From assembly GCA_902517505.1 (NCBI GenBank), contig CABYCL010000005.1, forward strand, positions 1-63,564: a stretch of 63,564 nt of DNA, in the 5' to 3' direction. The notes below the pieces were generated by a model. It did no database searches. It was not told the origin of the DNA and saw only the letters and a list, made by a program, of their open reading frames with translations. Each line of letters opens with the position of its first letter. Within the stretch, counting starts at the first letter, position 1. The translations under genes were made by a program, and so were the position numbers. Of the stretch, positions 55,441 to 63,564 are shown piece by piece. The DNA is from an uncultured SAR86 cluster bacterium (GTDB lineage: Bacteria; Pseudomonadota; Gammaproteobacteria; Magnimaribacterales; D2472).

Positions 55441-55927
55441 TTATTACTTTCCCATTATTTTTTATAACTATTCGTTGAATATAATCATTATGATAAATAT
55501 TAATATCTCCTCCTGAATTTTCACCAGAGGGATAAAAAATAACTAGAGGAGACTTGCTCTGTTTATCTTCTAATTCAATTAAAGTCCCATCTTCAAATTT
55601 AAATGTTTTCTTTAATGATGCTATTTCACTTAAAAAAGAATTATCGAAATCATAATCTATTTCTTGGTTTTTATTATCATATATATACTCAGCATACTGA
55701 TTAGTTGAATTTAAATACCATCCAATTATATTTCCAGTGACTATGCTTTCATATGTTAAGAAGCTAACTGTATTTTTAAATGAATTATTTTGAGAATCTA
55801 CTGATCTTAGAGTGCTAAAGTTGAGAGTAATAAGCGTGGTTGTAATACCAATAATAAATAAAACAACAAGAATTTCTATTAAGGTAAACCCTTTTTGATG
55901 TTTATTACTGCTGCATCCAGTTTCCAA
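55421..55927 (-). CDS. gspH: Type II secretion minor pseudopilin GspH
   Basis: About 168 residues. FTLIEILVVLFIIGITTTLI with Glu +5 follows KG. No ATG is close to the leader. I chose TTG at 55927, giving a 13-residue leader ending NKHQKG and a 23-base overlap with gspG. The longer frame up to 56068 translates the gspG antiphase and is implausible as a leader. The body is the GspH beta-sandwich. Start uncertain; gene certain. Confidence 0.88.
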   Translation of the reverse strand: METGCSSNKHQKGFTLIEILVVLFIIGITTTLITLNFSTLRSVDSQNNSFKNTVSFLTYESIVTGNIIGWYLNSTNQYAEYIYDNKNQEIDYDFDNSFLSEIASLKKTFKFEDGTLIELEDKQSKSPLVIFYPSGENSGGDINIYHNDYIQRIVIKNNGKVINEFINY

Positions 55928-56336
55928 TATCAGAATCCTCGCCTGATCCTCCTTCAACGCCATCGGCCCCGAGAGTATACAAGTCATATTTAAAAGACCT
56001 TCGTGAAGGATGTTCATATATATATTCTCTTCCCCATGGATCTTTTGGAATTGAAGAAATATAACCACCTTCAGGATACAAGAATGGATTTTTTAATTCG
56101 GAGTGAGGATTAACAAGAGCATCTAGACCTTGAGAGGTGGTAGGATAAGATAATTCATTAAATTTATATATTTCTAAGGCTTTATTTGTGTTTGCCATAT
56201 CAGCTCTAATCTTTTCTAGATTAGCTCTTTGGAATACTGGGTCAACACTAACCACAACGACGGTCGCTAATATACCCAAAATAACTAAGACAGCCATTAA
56301 CTCTATCAGCGTAAATCCTTTTTCTTTATTCTTCAT
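55905..56336 (-). CDS. gspG: Type II secretion major pseudopilin GspG
   Basis: 143 residues. Leader MKNKEKG, then FTLIELMAVLVILGILATVVV with Glu +5. Diagnostic GspG features: YKFNELSYPTTSQGLDALV, DPWGREY, and the Ca2+-binding end LGADGVEGGSGEDSDIGNW. It is the main subunit of the pseudopilus piston. Four-base overlap with gspF. Confidence 0.97.
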   Translation of the reverse strand: MKNKEKGFTLIELMAVLVILGILATVVVVSVDPVFQRANLEKIRADMANTNKALEIYKFNELSYPTTSQGLDALVNPHSELKNPFLYPEGGYISSIPKDPWGREYIYEHPSRRSFKYDLYTLGADGVEGGSGEDSDIGNWMQQ

Positions 56337-57523
56337 ATTGCGAGGGTATTCATTTGCATTATTGGTATTAGTATAGCTAGAACTATCAACATAATAAATC
56401 CACCCATAAATATTATTACAATAGGTTCAAGTAATGATAAAAAGATTGCTCTTTTATTTTCAATTTCAGATTTTAAAAAATGAGAGACTTTATTAAACAT
56501 TTTCACTAAATTACCAGACCTATAACCACTAGATACTAATTGAATAAATATATCAGGGAAGACTCCTTCATTCTTTAGAGAAACTATAAAGTCTTTACCT
56601 TCAACAACATCATTTTTTGCATTTAATATAATTTTTGAAAGGAACTTGTTGTTAAAAATTTTTGAGCACTCTTCAAGAGCAACATCAAGATTTGTTCCAG
56701 AAGCTAACAACAGTTCCATGGTACTTGAGAATCTTTCTAATTCTGAGTTCAATATAAAATTACCAAGTAAGGGTGTGTTAAGGAGCTTTCGATCAAATAT
56801 AATTTTATTCTCTATTTTACTAACATAATTTTTATAAAAATAAAAAATAATGCCAATAGAAATAACAATCACGATTAGTATTGGAATAATGTTATTTGAG
56901 ATTCCTATTAAAAACTTAGTTATAAATGGCAGCTCTGCTCCAGCCTTTATAAATTGACCAACTACTTGAGGTAATACAAATGCTAACAGCGAAATTATTA
57001 CTACAATTGAAAATCCTATTAAAATTAAAGGATATGTTAGAGCAGATATAACTTTTTGCTTAATAGATGCGCTCTCTTCTAAATAATCAGCAAGCTTATT
57101 AAAAACAATATCTAAATTACCAGATGAATCTCCAGCAGTAACCATTGAAATATATGTATCAGAAAAAACGCCAGGAAATTTTTTCATTGAACTGCCAAGT
57201 CTTTTACCCTGAACAATATCCTCTTTTAAACTATATAAAATATAAACTAAATTCTTATTTTGTAATTGATTAGCGGTTATATTTAATGCTTCTACAATTG
57301 GTGTGCTTGCTTCAAGTAACGTTGCCAATTGTCTTGTCATAATAACGATATCTTTATCTTTTATTTTTAAAGCTTTACCTAGATCTTTTGATTCAGAGAC
57401 TTTTAAAGGAGTCAACTTTAGATCTTTTACAAGTTTCCTTGCTTCACGCTCTGACTCTGCACTGAGTATGCCTTTTTTTTTCGCGCCATCCTGATTAATT
57501 GCTGTATAACTATAGGCTGGCAT
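56333..57523 (-). CDS. gspF: Type II secretion platform protein GspF
   Basis: 396 residues with three transmembrane helices and two copies of the T2SSF domain (about 65-190, motif GDSSGNLDIVFNKLADYLE, and about 265-390, motif SGYRSGNLVKMF). Inner-membrane platform that couples GspE to the pseudopilus. Overlaps gspE by 14 bases. Confidence 0.96.
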   Translation of the reverse strand: MPAYSYTAINQDGAKKKGILSAESEREARKLVKDLKLTPLKVSESKDLGKALKIKDKDIVIMTRQLATLLEASTPIVEALNITANQLQNKNLVYILYSLKEDIVQGKRLGSSMKKFPGVFSDTYISMVTAGDSSGNLDIVFNKLADYLEESASIKQKVISALTYPLILIGFSIVVIISLLAFVLPQVVGQFIKAGAELPFITKFLIGISNNIIPILIVIVISIGIIFYFYKNYVSKIENKIIFDRKLLNTPLLGNFILNSELERFSSTMELLLASGTNLDVALEECSKIFNNKFLSKIILNAKNDVVEGKDFIVSLKNEGVFPDIFIQLVSSGYRSGNLVKMFNKVSHFLKSEIENKRAIFLSLLEPIVIIFMGGFIMLIVLAILIPIMQMNTLAI

Positions 57524-58997
57524 CTTCTTTAATATTATTTACTCTTATAATTTCTTCACAAGATGTAACTCCATTAACAATCAAATCTATAGACGCTTGT
57601 TCAATTGATTGATTATCTTTAAAAACATGACCTGCTATCTCATTTTCAGAGGCGTTATTGTGAATGAGATCTTTTAATTTTTTATCTACTTGGATACATT
57701 CCGCAATAGCAATTCTTCCTTGATATCCAGTATGATTGCAATGATCACATCCATTCGGATTATAAACAGATTTATTCTTATCTAAATTAAAAATATCAAC
57801 ATGCTCAGAGGTTGGTTTACTTTCTGTTTTACATTTTGGACAGAGTCTTCTAACTAATCTTTGGGAAATAATTGTTCTTAAACTTGATGCCAGTAAAAAA
57901 GATTCAATACCCATATCCCTTAATCTTGTTATTGCTGCAACTGCGCTATTTGTGTGTACAGTCGATAGGACAAGATGTCCTGTGAGGCTTGACTGTATTC
58001 CTATTTGAGCTGTTTCAACATCCCTCATCTCACCAACCATTACTACATCAGGATCTTGTCTTAGTATTGCTCTTAAACCTTTTGCAAAGGTATATCCAGT
58101 TTTAGTATTTACTTGTGTTTGTCCTATTCCATTCAATGTGTATTCAATAGGATCTTCAACTGTAAGAATGTTTTGAGAAGAATCGCTCAAAAATCGTAAG
58201 CCAGCATATAGAGTAGTTGTTTTTCCTGATCCGGTTGGTCCAGTAAAAAGAATAATTCCCTCAGGATTTTTAAGTGAATTTTTGTAATTAGACAGAATCT
58301 TATCTGGAAGACCAAGATCATCTATGTTTATTTGAGCTGCTTGTTTATCTAGAATTCTTAGAACTATTCTTTCACCATAAGATGATGGAAGAGTTGATAC
58401 TCTTACATCAACATTTTTATCTCCAAGGGATAATGAAACTCTTCCATCCTGAGGAAGTCTTCTTTCTGAAATATCAAGACCAGAAATAATTTTTATTCTA
58501 GATATTAGTACTGATGCAATTTTGCTATCTTGTTTAAGAATTTCTTTTAATATTCCATCAATTCTAAATCGAACAATAATATGATCCTCGTATGGTTCAA
58601 AATGAATATCAGATGCTCTGTTTTTAATAGCCTGACTGATAACACCATTAATTAATTTAATGATGGGAGTATCGTTATTACCGCTAAGCAGATCTTCGGT
58701 GGCATTAATACTTCCAGCAAAGTCTTGTAAATCAAATTCATCAGAGAGTTCTTCAGATATATCATTATCATGATCAGTGATTGAAAAAGAGTTAGTAAGA
58801 ATGTCATTGAATTTTTCTGGTTCACATAATTCAAACTTAAAACTTGAATTTAAATATCTTTGGATTTCGTTATAAATTTCTTTCGATAGTAGATTTGGTG
58901 AGGATACAACTACACCATCTTTGGTATTAAGTGCTATTACATTATTTTCTTTTACAAAATCATATGGCAGAACATCTGATTTGATATTTTCACTCAT
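57510..58997 (-). CDS. gspE: Type II secretion ATPase GspE
   Basis: 495 residues. Walker A GPTGSGKTT (253-261), Asp box EDPIEY, Walker B DPDVVMVGEMRD, His box STVHTNSA, and a four-cysteine zinc site (CPKCK ... CDHC) near 395-425. A hexameric ATPase on the cytoplasmic face that powers pseudopilus assembly. Starts three bases after gspD. Confidence 0.97.
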   Translation of the reverse strand: MSENIKSDVLPYDFVKENNVIALNTKDGVVVSSPNLLSKEIYNEIQRYLNSSFKFELCEPEKFNDILTNSFSITDHDNDISEELSDEFDLQDFAGSINATEDLLSGNNDTPIIKLINGVISQAIKNRASDIHFEPYEDHIIVRFRIDGILKEILKQDSKIASVLISRIKIISGLDISERRLPQDGRVSLSLGDKNVDVRVSTLPSSYGERIVLRILDKQAAQINIDDLGLPDKILSNYKNSLKNPEGIILFTGPTGSGKTTTLYAGLRFLSDSSQNILTVEDPIEYTLNGIGQTQVNTKTGYTFAKGLRAILRQDPDVVMVGEMRDVETAQIGIQSSLTGHLVLSTVHTNSAVAAITRLRDMGIESFLLASSLRTIISQRLVRRLCPKCKTESKPTSEHVDIFNLDKNKSVYNPNGCDHCNHTGYQGRIAIAECIQVDKKLKDLIHNNASENEIAGHVFKDNQSIEQASIDLIVNGVTSCEEIIRVNNIKEDASL

Positions 58998-59000
58998 TGC

Positions 59001-60845
59001 TTATTCTTTTGGTTTAGTAAGATCAATAATAGATTTTTTATTTTTGATTTCTTGTTCAGCTTTGAAGTAGTTATATTTTTCTAAAGATATTTGATTTGTA
59101 ATATCGGAATCATTAAGAATTGTCGGTTTTAAAAAAACCATTAAATTTTTAGTGCTAGTGCTTGTAGATGATGATTGAAAAAGCCTACCTAAAAGAGGTA
59201 TGGATCCTAATACTGGTACCTTAGATATAACCTCTTGATTATCCTCATCTATAAGGCCACCCAATACAATTATTTGGTTGTTGTCTACAAGTACCGTTGT
59301 TTCTATCTCTCTTTTATTTGTAATAACATCTAATCCTGATTGAGCGACGCCAGCGATACCAGATACACCTTGTTTAATATTCAATATAACAGAGGCTCCT
59401 TCATTAATTTGAGGAGTGATTTCTAACTCTATACCAACTTCCTGTCTAGATGTCGTTCTGAATGGGTTAGAGTTATTTGTACCAAGGCTCTCACCAGTAG
59501 TGATTGGAATTTCTTGACCTATGAAGAGTCGTGCAGGCTCATTATCCATTGCAAGAATTGAAGGAGTAGAAAGAATATTTGAATCTGTATCATCTGCTAT
59601 TGCATTTAATATGCCTACAAAATTATCCTTTCCTTTTGTTAAGTCACCAAATCCAGCAACAAGTCCCTGTGTATTTAAAAGAGATGATATTGCAGTAGTT
59701 GTTAATGTAACATCCTGTTCATCATCGGCAGCACCTGCGATTGCAAGTAAATCTGCACCAGTGCCTGAAAATCTTGTAATTCCAACAGGAATACTATCCT
59801 CATCATTGCCAGAGTAAATAGCCTCAACACCTAGCCTTCTTGCTGCATTCTCTGAGAGATCAACGACAATTGCTTCAACAAGAACTTGAGCTCTTCTAAT
59901 ATCTAGTTTTGAGATAATATTTCTAATCGAATTAAGATTATCTTCAGCTGAGGAAATAATTAGTGAATTTGTTTTTTCGTGATAAGTAATTGCAGTCTGC
60001 TGTCCTTCAGCATCACTGATAAAACTTCCTGAGATAGAATTTAAAATTGCTGCTATATCTGCAGCTTGAGCATATTTTAAATAAATTACATCTAATGAAT
60101 CATTCGACGTTATATCATTATCAAGGGATCTTAAAGTTGATTCAATATTTTGAGTAATCAAATCATTTGCTGATAATATTATTGAGTTTGATGGAGTAAA
60201 AGGTATAGCTACAAATTGGTTAATTGTAGGATTATTTTGAGATTTTAATCTATCCAAAATCCTTACTCCTTCTATTGAAGAAAGATTATTAAGTTTAATT
60301 ATTGAAATTTTAGCAGTATTATTTTTATCTAAATCATTAAGCAAATTTCTAATTCTCTTAACATTACTAGCTCTATCAACAAGTAATATAGAATTTATAG
60401 AAGAAATGTTAGATAAATGAGACTGTCTTCCTGTAATAGGCTTAATCATAGGAAGAATTTCCTCAGTAGATCTATTTATTAATGGGATAACTGCTGTTTC
60501 AAATCCTCCATCTGAATAATCTTCTGTTTTATCTCTTGTAGCTTCGTTTTCTGGAACTACTCTTAAAAATCCATCTTCAGATATAGTGCTAAATCCATTG
60601 ACTTGAATAGTTCTTAAATAAACATCCCAAACTTGTTTTCTATCAAGGTTTGCATTTGAATAAATTGTAATCTTTCCTTTAACTCTTGGATCCAAGATAA
60701 TTGTCTTCTTTGAAAATTGAGCAATATCTTGCGTAACTTTTTTAATATCTACATCTTCATAATTCAATATAAAAGAATCTTGTGCAGTAACATTGCTAAT
60801 TAATATTAGTGTAAGAGCAAGAATTTTGAATCTGTTATTAATCAT
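59001..60845 (-). CDS. gspD: Type II secretion outer-membrane secretin GspD
   Basis: 614 residues. Signal peptide (to TAQ, about 22), N0 domain (FILNYEDVDIKKVTQDI...), N1-N3 repeats with ATVEAIVVDL-like VLVEAIVVDLSENAARRLGVE, then the secretin barrel with RQEVGIELEITPQINEGASV and VPVLGSIPLLGRLFQSS. The mature end has a short S-domain-like tail, and no gspS pilotin is seen here. Four-base overlap with gspC (ATGA). Confidence 0.97.
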   Translation of the reverse strand: MINNRFKILALTLILISNVTAQDSFILNYEDVDIKKVTQDIAQFSKKTIILDPRVKGKITIYSNANLDRKQVWDVYLRTIQVNGFSTISEDGFLRVVPENEATRDKTEDYSDGGFETAVIPLINRSTEEILPMIKPITGRQSHLSNISSINSILLVDRASNVKRIRNLLNDLDKNNTAKISIIKLNNLSSIEGVRILDRLKSQNNPTINQFVAIPFTPSNSIILSANDLITQNIESTLRSLDNDITSNDSLDVIYLKYAQAADIAAILNSISGSFISDAEGQQTAITYHEKTNSLIISSAEDNLNSIRNIISKLDIRRAQVLVEAIVVDLSENAARRLGVEAIYSGNDEDSIPVGITRFSGTGADLLAIAGAADDEQDVTLTTTAISSLLNTQGLVAGFGDLTKGKDNFVGILNAIADDTDSNILSTPSILAMDNEPARLFIGQEIPITTGESLGTNNSNPFRTTSRQEVGIELEITPQINEGASVILNIKQGVSGIAGVAQSGLDVITNKREIETTVLVDNNQIIVLGGLIDEDNQEVISKVPVLGSIPLLGRLFQSSSTSTSTKNLMVFLKPTILNDSDITNQISLEKYNYFKAEQEIKNKKSIIDLTKPKE

Positions 60846-61264
60846 AAGTTATTTCCAACAAGATTCTCAATTTTATATAATTTTTCTTGGTTACGAAATA
60901 TAACTTCATCTTTATTTACTTCAACTAATTCGTAAATACCCTCAAGTTTTTCACCTTTAGCAACAACAAATTCTTTATTTCCCTTTTTAAGAATAACTGA
61001 CGAGTCTGTGTCTCCTGATCTATATCCAATGAGTTTATATTCAAAAGAAGCGATACTCTTAATGTTATTTGAATTATTATTTATTTGGTTTTCATTAGGA
61101 TTAAATGAAAAAGCAGTCATGTTAGGTATAGTTATTTTTTTGATATCAGGTTGATTGATAAAAGTATTTATATTTGAGACAGAAAAAAACAAAACAGGCA
61201 GGGCTAGAGCCAAGATAATAATCTTTTTAATCTTTATAAAGTCCATAATTGAATGAGCAATCAT
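60842..61264 (-). CDS. gspC: Type II secretion protein GspC, no PDZ domain
   Basis: 140 residues: short cytoplasmic start, one helix (about 13-30), a linker, and the homology region (about 70-135; FEYKLIGYRSGDTDSSVILKKGNKEFVVAKGEKL) that contacts GspD. The chain ends there, so the PDZ or coiled-coil domain found in longer GspC proteins is missing. Start at 61264 or the ATG at 61246; no clear ribosome-binding site for either. First gene of the operon, downstream of the PhoB box at 61421. Confidence 0.88.
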   Translation of the reverse strand: MIAHSIMDFIKIKKIIILALALPVLFFSVSNINTFINQPDIKKITIPNMTAFSFNPNENQINNNSNNIKSIASFEYKLIGYRSGDTDSSVILKKGNKEFVVAKGEKLEGIYELVEVNKDEVIFRNQEKLYKIENLVGNNL

Positions 61265-61293
61265 TTTAGCTCATTTTTTAGGACAACAGATAT

Positions 61294-61383
61294 TTATTGG
61301 TTAATACCAGATAACTTTATAACTTTAGTAAGTCTTCCGGATTTCATAAAGATATGAAATTTATTCCAAAAAGATGTAATCAT
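61294..61383 (-). CDS. Possible 29-residue leader peptide before gspC
   Basis: ATG with GGAGAAAC just upstream, a better ribosome-binding site than gspC itself has. The 29 residues (ITSFWNKFHIFMKSGRLTK...) are basic and amphipathic. It lies between the PhoB box and gspC, so it would be the first reading frame on the gsp mRNA. The evidence is only the ribosome site and position. Confidence 0.35.
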   Translation of the reverse strand: MITSFWNKFHIFMKSGRLTKVIKLSGINQ

Positions 61384-61420
61384 AAGTTTCTCCAAATTAA
61401 AACATTTATGCAACATAAAT

Positions 61421-61438
61421 GTGACATTTGTGTGACAT
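61421..61438 (-). promoter_or_regulatory. PhoB box of the type II secretion operon
   Basis: Read on the minus strand: ATGTCAC ACAA ATGTCAC, two identical seven-base half-sites 11 bases apart, close to the consensus CTGTCAT-N4-CTGTCAC. After ten bases a -10-like CATAAA follows (about 61405-61410), the usual Pho promoter spacing. It sits between the phoR stop and gspC, pointing to gspC. Confidence 0.8.
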
Positions 61439-61476
61439 TCTATTATGAAAACCTTTTAAAGTAAAGCTTTAAGGCT

Positions 61477-62823
61477 TTATACACCAGGGACTGTAAACCA
61501 AAAAGTTGAGCCTTCTTGTGGTTTAGATTCAATTCCTACCTCTCCATTCAAACTATTTACAAGATGTTTTACTATTGCTAGCCCTAATCCACTGCCTTGA
61601 TTTTCAGTAGCTCTGGCAGATGCTGTTCTGTAAAATCTACTAAAAATATGATTTATATCTTCATCTGCAATTCCTTCGCCCTTATCTTTGATCATTACTT
61701 TAATATAACCATTAGAGTCATTTACAGTTGATATAGTTATATCTGATCCTTTTTCAGAATACTTAATAGCATTATCTATTAAATTATCCATAATTCTTTC
61801 AATAGCTTGGAGGTCAGCGTTAATAGTTCCTTTATGATTTGATTTAAAAATTATTTTAATTCCTTTCTTTTTTGAAAGATTACTAATGGATTGAACATAT
61901 CTATTAATAAATGAATTTAAATCAATTTCTTCAAAGTTTAACTTTAATTCTCCATATTCTATTCTTGATAAGTCAAGTAATGATGAAACCATGTCTGTTA
62001 ATCTTTCAGCATTATGCAATATTGCATTTGCAAAAATTCTTCCTTGTATCTTATCTTCTAAAGCTCCATCAATTAGAGTTTCTGAATTTGCTCTAATGAC
62101 ACTAATTGGGGTCCTTAACTCATGTGATAAATTTGAAATAAAGTCCCTTCGCATTGAATCCAAGCTTCTTAATTGAGTAATATCATGAACTACTAAAATA
62201 TTTTCTCTTGTATTCTTGCTTTGATTTATAGTTGCTAAGACCCACCTTGTAGAATTATCATTCAATTCAATTTCAAATTCTATATCTGCTTTTTTTTTCT
62301 TTTTTGATCTTCTGTACAGATACTCAATAGATTTAATCCCTAGATCTTTTATATTATCTTCATGTTTGCTTTTGAGATTAAGGATTTGTGAGAATTGATC
62401 ATTTTCAAATGTTATATCTCCATTACTATCTGTTACAACAATACCCTCCCCTAGATCATCAAGAACAGAACCAAATTGATCTCTTTGTTTACCAATTAAA
62501 TTAATATTATTCTTTAAATTTTCTGATATTTCTGAAATGCCTTTAGCTACATTACCAAATTCGCCTGTATCTTTTCTTAAGGCCTTAATAAATTTCTTTT
62601 TTGTGCTTCCTTGTGCGATTTGAGATGTTAAAGCCTCTAAAGTTGATATATTTTTATATGTAAAATTACTAAAAATCATAGAGATAATTAATGTTGTTAT
62701 TAATATCGCAGGGACTAGTAATAAAATTGAGAGATCTGGGTTTTTAATTATTTGGTATGAAAGAAGAACACCAATCACTATTGATATAAATATTACTATA
62801 AATATTCTAAGTCTAAATAGCAT
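61477..62823 (-). CDS. phoR: Phosphate-sensing histidine kinase PhoR
   Basis: 448 residues. Two N-terminal helices (about 5-52), HAMP-like linker, PAS domain (about 115-215), dimerisation/phosphoacceptor with His 234 in SHELRTPISVI, and an ATPase domain with NLIDNAIKYS (N box), DKGEGIAD (G1) and GSGLGLAIVKH (G2). Phosphorylates PhoB under phosphate limitation. It starts eight bases after phoB; this layout (2 TM, PAS, no large periplasmic domain) is that of PhoR. Confidence 0.93.
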   Translation of the reverse strand: MLFRLRIFIVIFISIVIGVLLSYQIIKNPDLSILLLVPAILITTLIISMIFSNFTYKNISTLEALTSQIAQGSTKKKFIKALRKDTGEFGNVAKGISEISENLKNNINLIGKQRDQFGSVLDDLGEGIVVTDSNGDITFENDQFSQILNLKSKHEDNIKDLGIKSIEYLYRRSKKKKKADIEFEIELNDNSTRWVLATINQSKNTRENILVVHDITQLRSLDSMRRDFISNLSHELRTPISVIRANSETLIDGALEDKIQGRIFANAILHNAERLTDMVSSLLDLSRIEYGELKLNFEEIDLNSFINRYVQSISNLSKKKGIKIIFKSNHKGTINADLQAIERIMDNLIDNAIKYSEKGSDITISTVNDSNGYIKVMIKDKGEGIADEDINHIFSRFYRTASARATENQGSGLGLAIVKHLVNSLNGEVGIESKPQEGSTFWFTVPGV

Positions 62824-62831
62824 TTATTATC

Positions 62832-63524
62832 TTAGTCTGGAGTTCTAGAAAATTTATATCCAACACCTCTTATGGTTTGGACATATTTACCCATTGAGCC
62901 AAGCTTCTCTCTTAATCTTTTAATATGAGTATCAACTGTTCTAGTTGTAACCTCTGAATTATATCCCCACACTTCAGATAATAATTGATCTCTTGATTGT
63001 ACTCTTCCTCGTTTATCTACAAGCTCTCTTAATAGACGAAATTCAAGAGCCGTAAGTATTATTTGTTCAGAGTCTACGTGAACCTCATGTGAATCGACAT
63101 CAATTACTAAATCACCAAACTGCCTTTCTACCTCAACGAGATCTTTCTTTTTATCACGTCTTTTAAGTACAGCTTTAACCCTTAAGATTAACTCTTTTAC
63201 ACTAAAAGGCTTAGTGACATAATCATCAGCACCCAGCTCAAAGCCTACAAGTTTGTCAACTTCATCATCTTTTGCGGTTAATATAATAACTGGAATCGCT
63301 TCTGTCTGAATATTGTTTTTTATCTGTTTACATAGATCTAATCCAGATCCATCAGGCAACATTAAATCTAAAATTATTAATGCAAAGTTATTGTTATTTA
63401 TTTTTTGATTAGCGTCATTTAAAGAACCAACAGCTGACACTTTAAATCCTTCACGACCTAAATTATATTCTAGGTTCTTACGAATATCTGGTTCGTCTTC
63501 AATAACTAGTATATTCTCATTCAT
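62832..63524 (-). CDS. phoB: Response regulator PhoB
   Basis: 230 residues. Receiver domain with acidic pocket EDEPD (9-13), phosphoacceptor Asp 53 in LDLMLPDGSG, Thr in ILTAKD and Lys in VTKPF; OmpR-type winged helix (about 130-225; TALEFRLLREL, VDTHIKRLREKLG, TIRGVGYKF). Binds Pho boxes such as the one at 61421. phoB-phoR-gspC-M lie on one strand in that order. Upstream DNA is cut off at the window edge. Confidence 0.95.
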   Translation of the reverse strand: MNENILVIEDEPDIRKNLEYNLGREGFKVSAVGSLNDANQKINNNNFALIILDLMLPDGSGLDLCKQIKNNIQTEAIPVIILTAKDDEVDKLVGFELGADDYVTKPFSVKELILRVKAVLKRRDKKKDLVEVERQFGDLVIDVDSHEVHVDSEQIILTALEFRLLRELVDKRGRVQSRDQLLSEVWGYNSEVTTRTVDTHIKRLREKLGSMGKYVQTIRGVGYKFSRTPD

Positions 63525-63564
63525 AAATAAAGCACCGGATTATCATTTTCACTCTTTTTTAATG

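Noticed and set aside
55905-56068. gspG and gspH as a frameshifted single gene
   Set aside because: Both have their own prepilin signal and complete family domains; the long overlap is only an open frame upstream of the real gspH start.
51937-61264. Type IV pilus cluster instead of type II secretion
   Set aside because: GspC, GspL, GspM, GspK and a GspG with its Ca2+-binding end are specific to T2SS; no pilM-Q or pilT genes are present.
61459-61479. Terminator for phoR
   Set aside because: The stem is only about five pairs (AAAGC/GCTTT) with no real U-tract; too weak to list.

Overview
The window is a compact, AT-rich stretch (roughly 30% GC by eye) of a gammaproteobacterial chromosome. The order trxB / ftsK-lolA-crcB-serS is a gammaproteobacterial arrangement. 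Very low GC, many TonB-dependent receptors, overlapping genes and almost no spacer DNA point to a streamlined marine lineage of the SAR86 type; the exact taxon is inference. No gap between genes exceeds about 300 bases. I see no rRNA, tRNA, CRISPR array, insertion sequence or prophage.

Layout. 0-7 kb: a lipoprotein, a class V aminotransferase, a gamma-glutamyltranspeptidase broken by two frameshifts, a MAPEG protein and a TPR-sulfotransferase split by one frameshift. 7-20 kb: two versions of one set of functions (TPR-sulfotransferase, TonB receptor, BCCT transporter), with a PD-(D/E)XK nuclease, an S51 peptidase and a nitroreductase between them. 20-29 kb: secreted esterase, alpha/beta hydrolase, FabH-like ketosynthase, TspO, nucleoside transporter, 2OG-Fe(II) oxygenase and a large Oar-like TonB receptor. 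29-36 kb: housekeeping block serS, crcB, lolA, ftsK, trxB, then acuI-like reductase and an SDR. 36-40 kb: nitrogen block torF-glnK-amt and a second amt, with a consensus sigma-54 promoter in front. 40-46 kb: lipid and membrane genes (acyltransferase, GDPD, UMF1 transporter, HIT, DedA, epoxide hydrolase).

46-63.5 kb is a phosphate region: beta-propeller phytase, TetR regulator, porin, PiT transporter, PPK2, Ppx, a complete gspC-M type II secretion operon read towards ppx, and phoR-phoB immediately upstream of gspC. An 18-base match to the PhoB binding site (two ATGTCAC half-sites 11 bases apart) lies between phoR and gspC on the gsp strand, and a weaker one lies before ppk2. The straightforward reading is a phosphate-starvation regulon in which PhoB drives protein secretion as well as phosphate uptake and polyphosphate handling. 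Phytase is one candidate cargo.

Less obvious features include a 115-base relic of an aquaporin gene between ppx and gspM, seven convergent gene pairs whose stop codons overlap by exactly 4 or 6 bases, two divergent genes whose start codons abut with no base between them, four small one-helix proteins, a TonB receptor segment with 17 tyrosines in 32 residues, and a UAGGGG ribosome-binding motif shared by all three TonB receptors.
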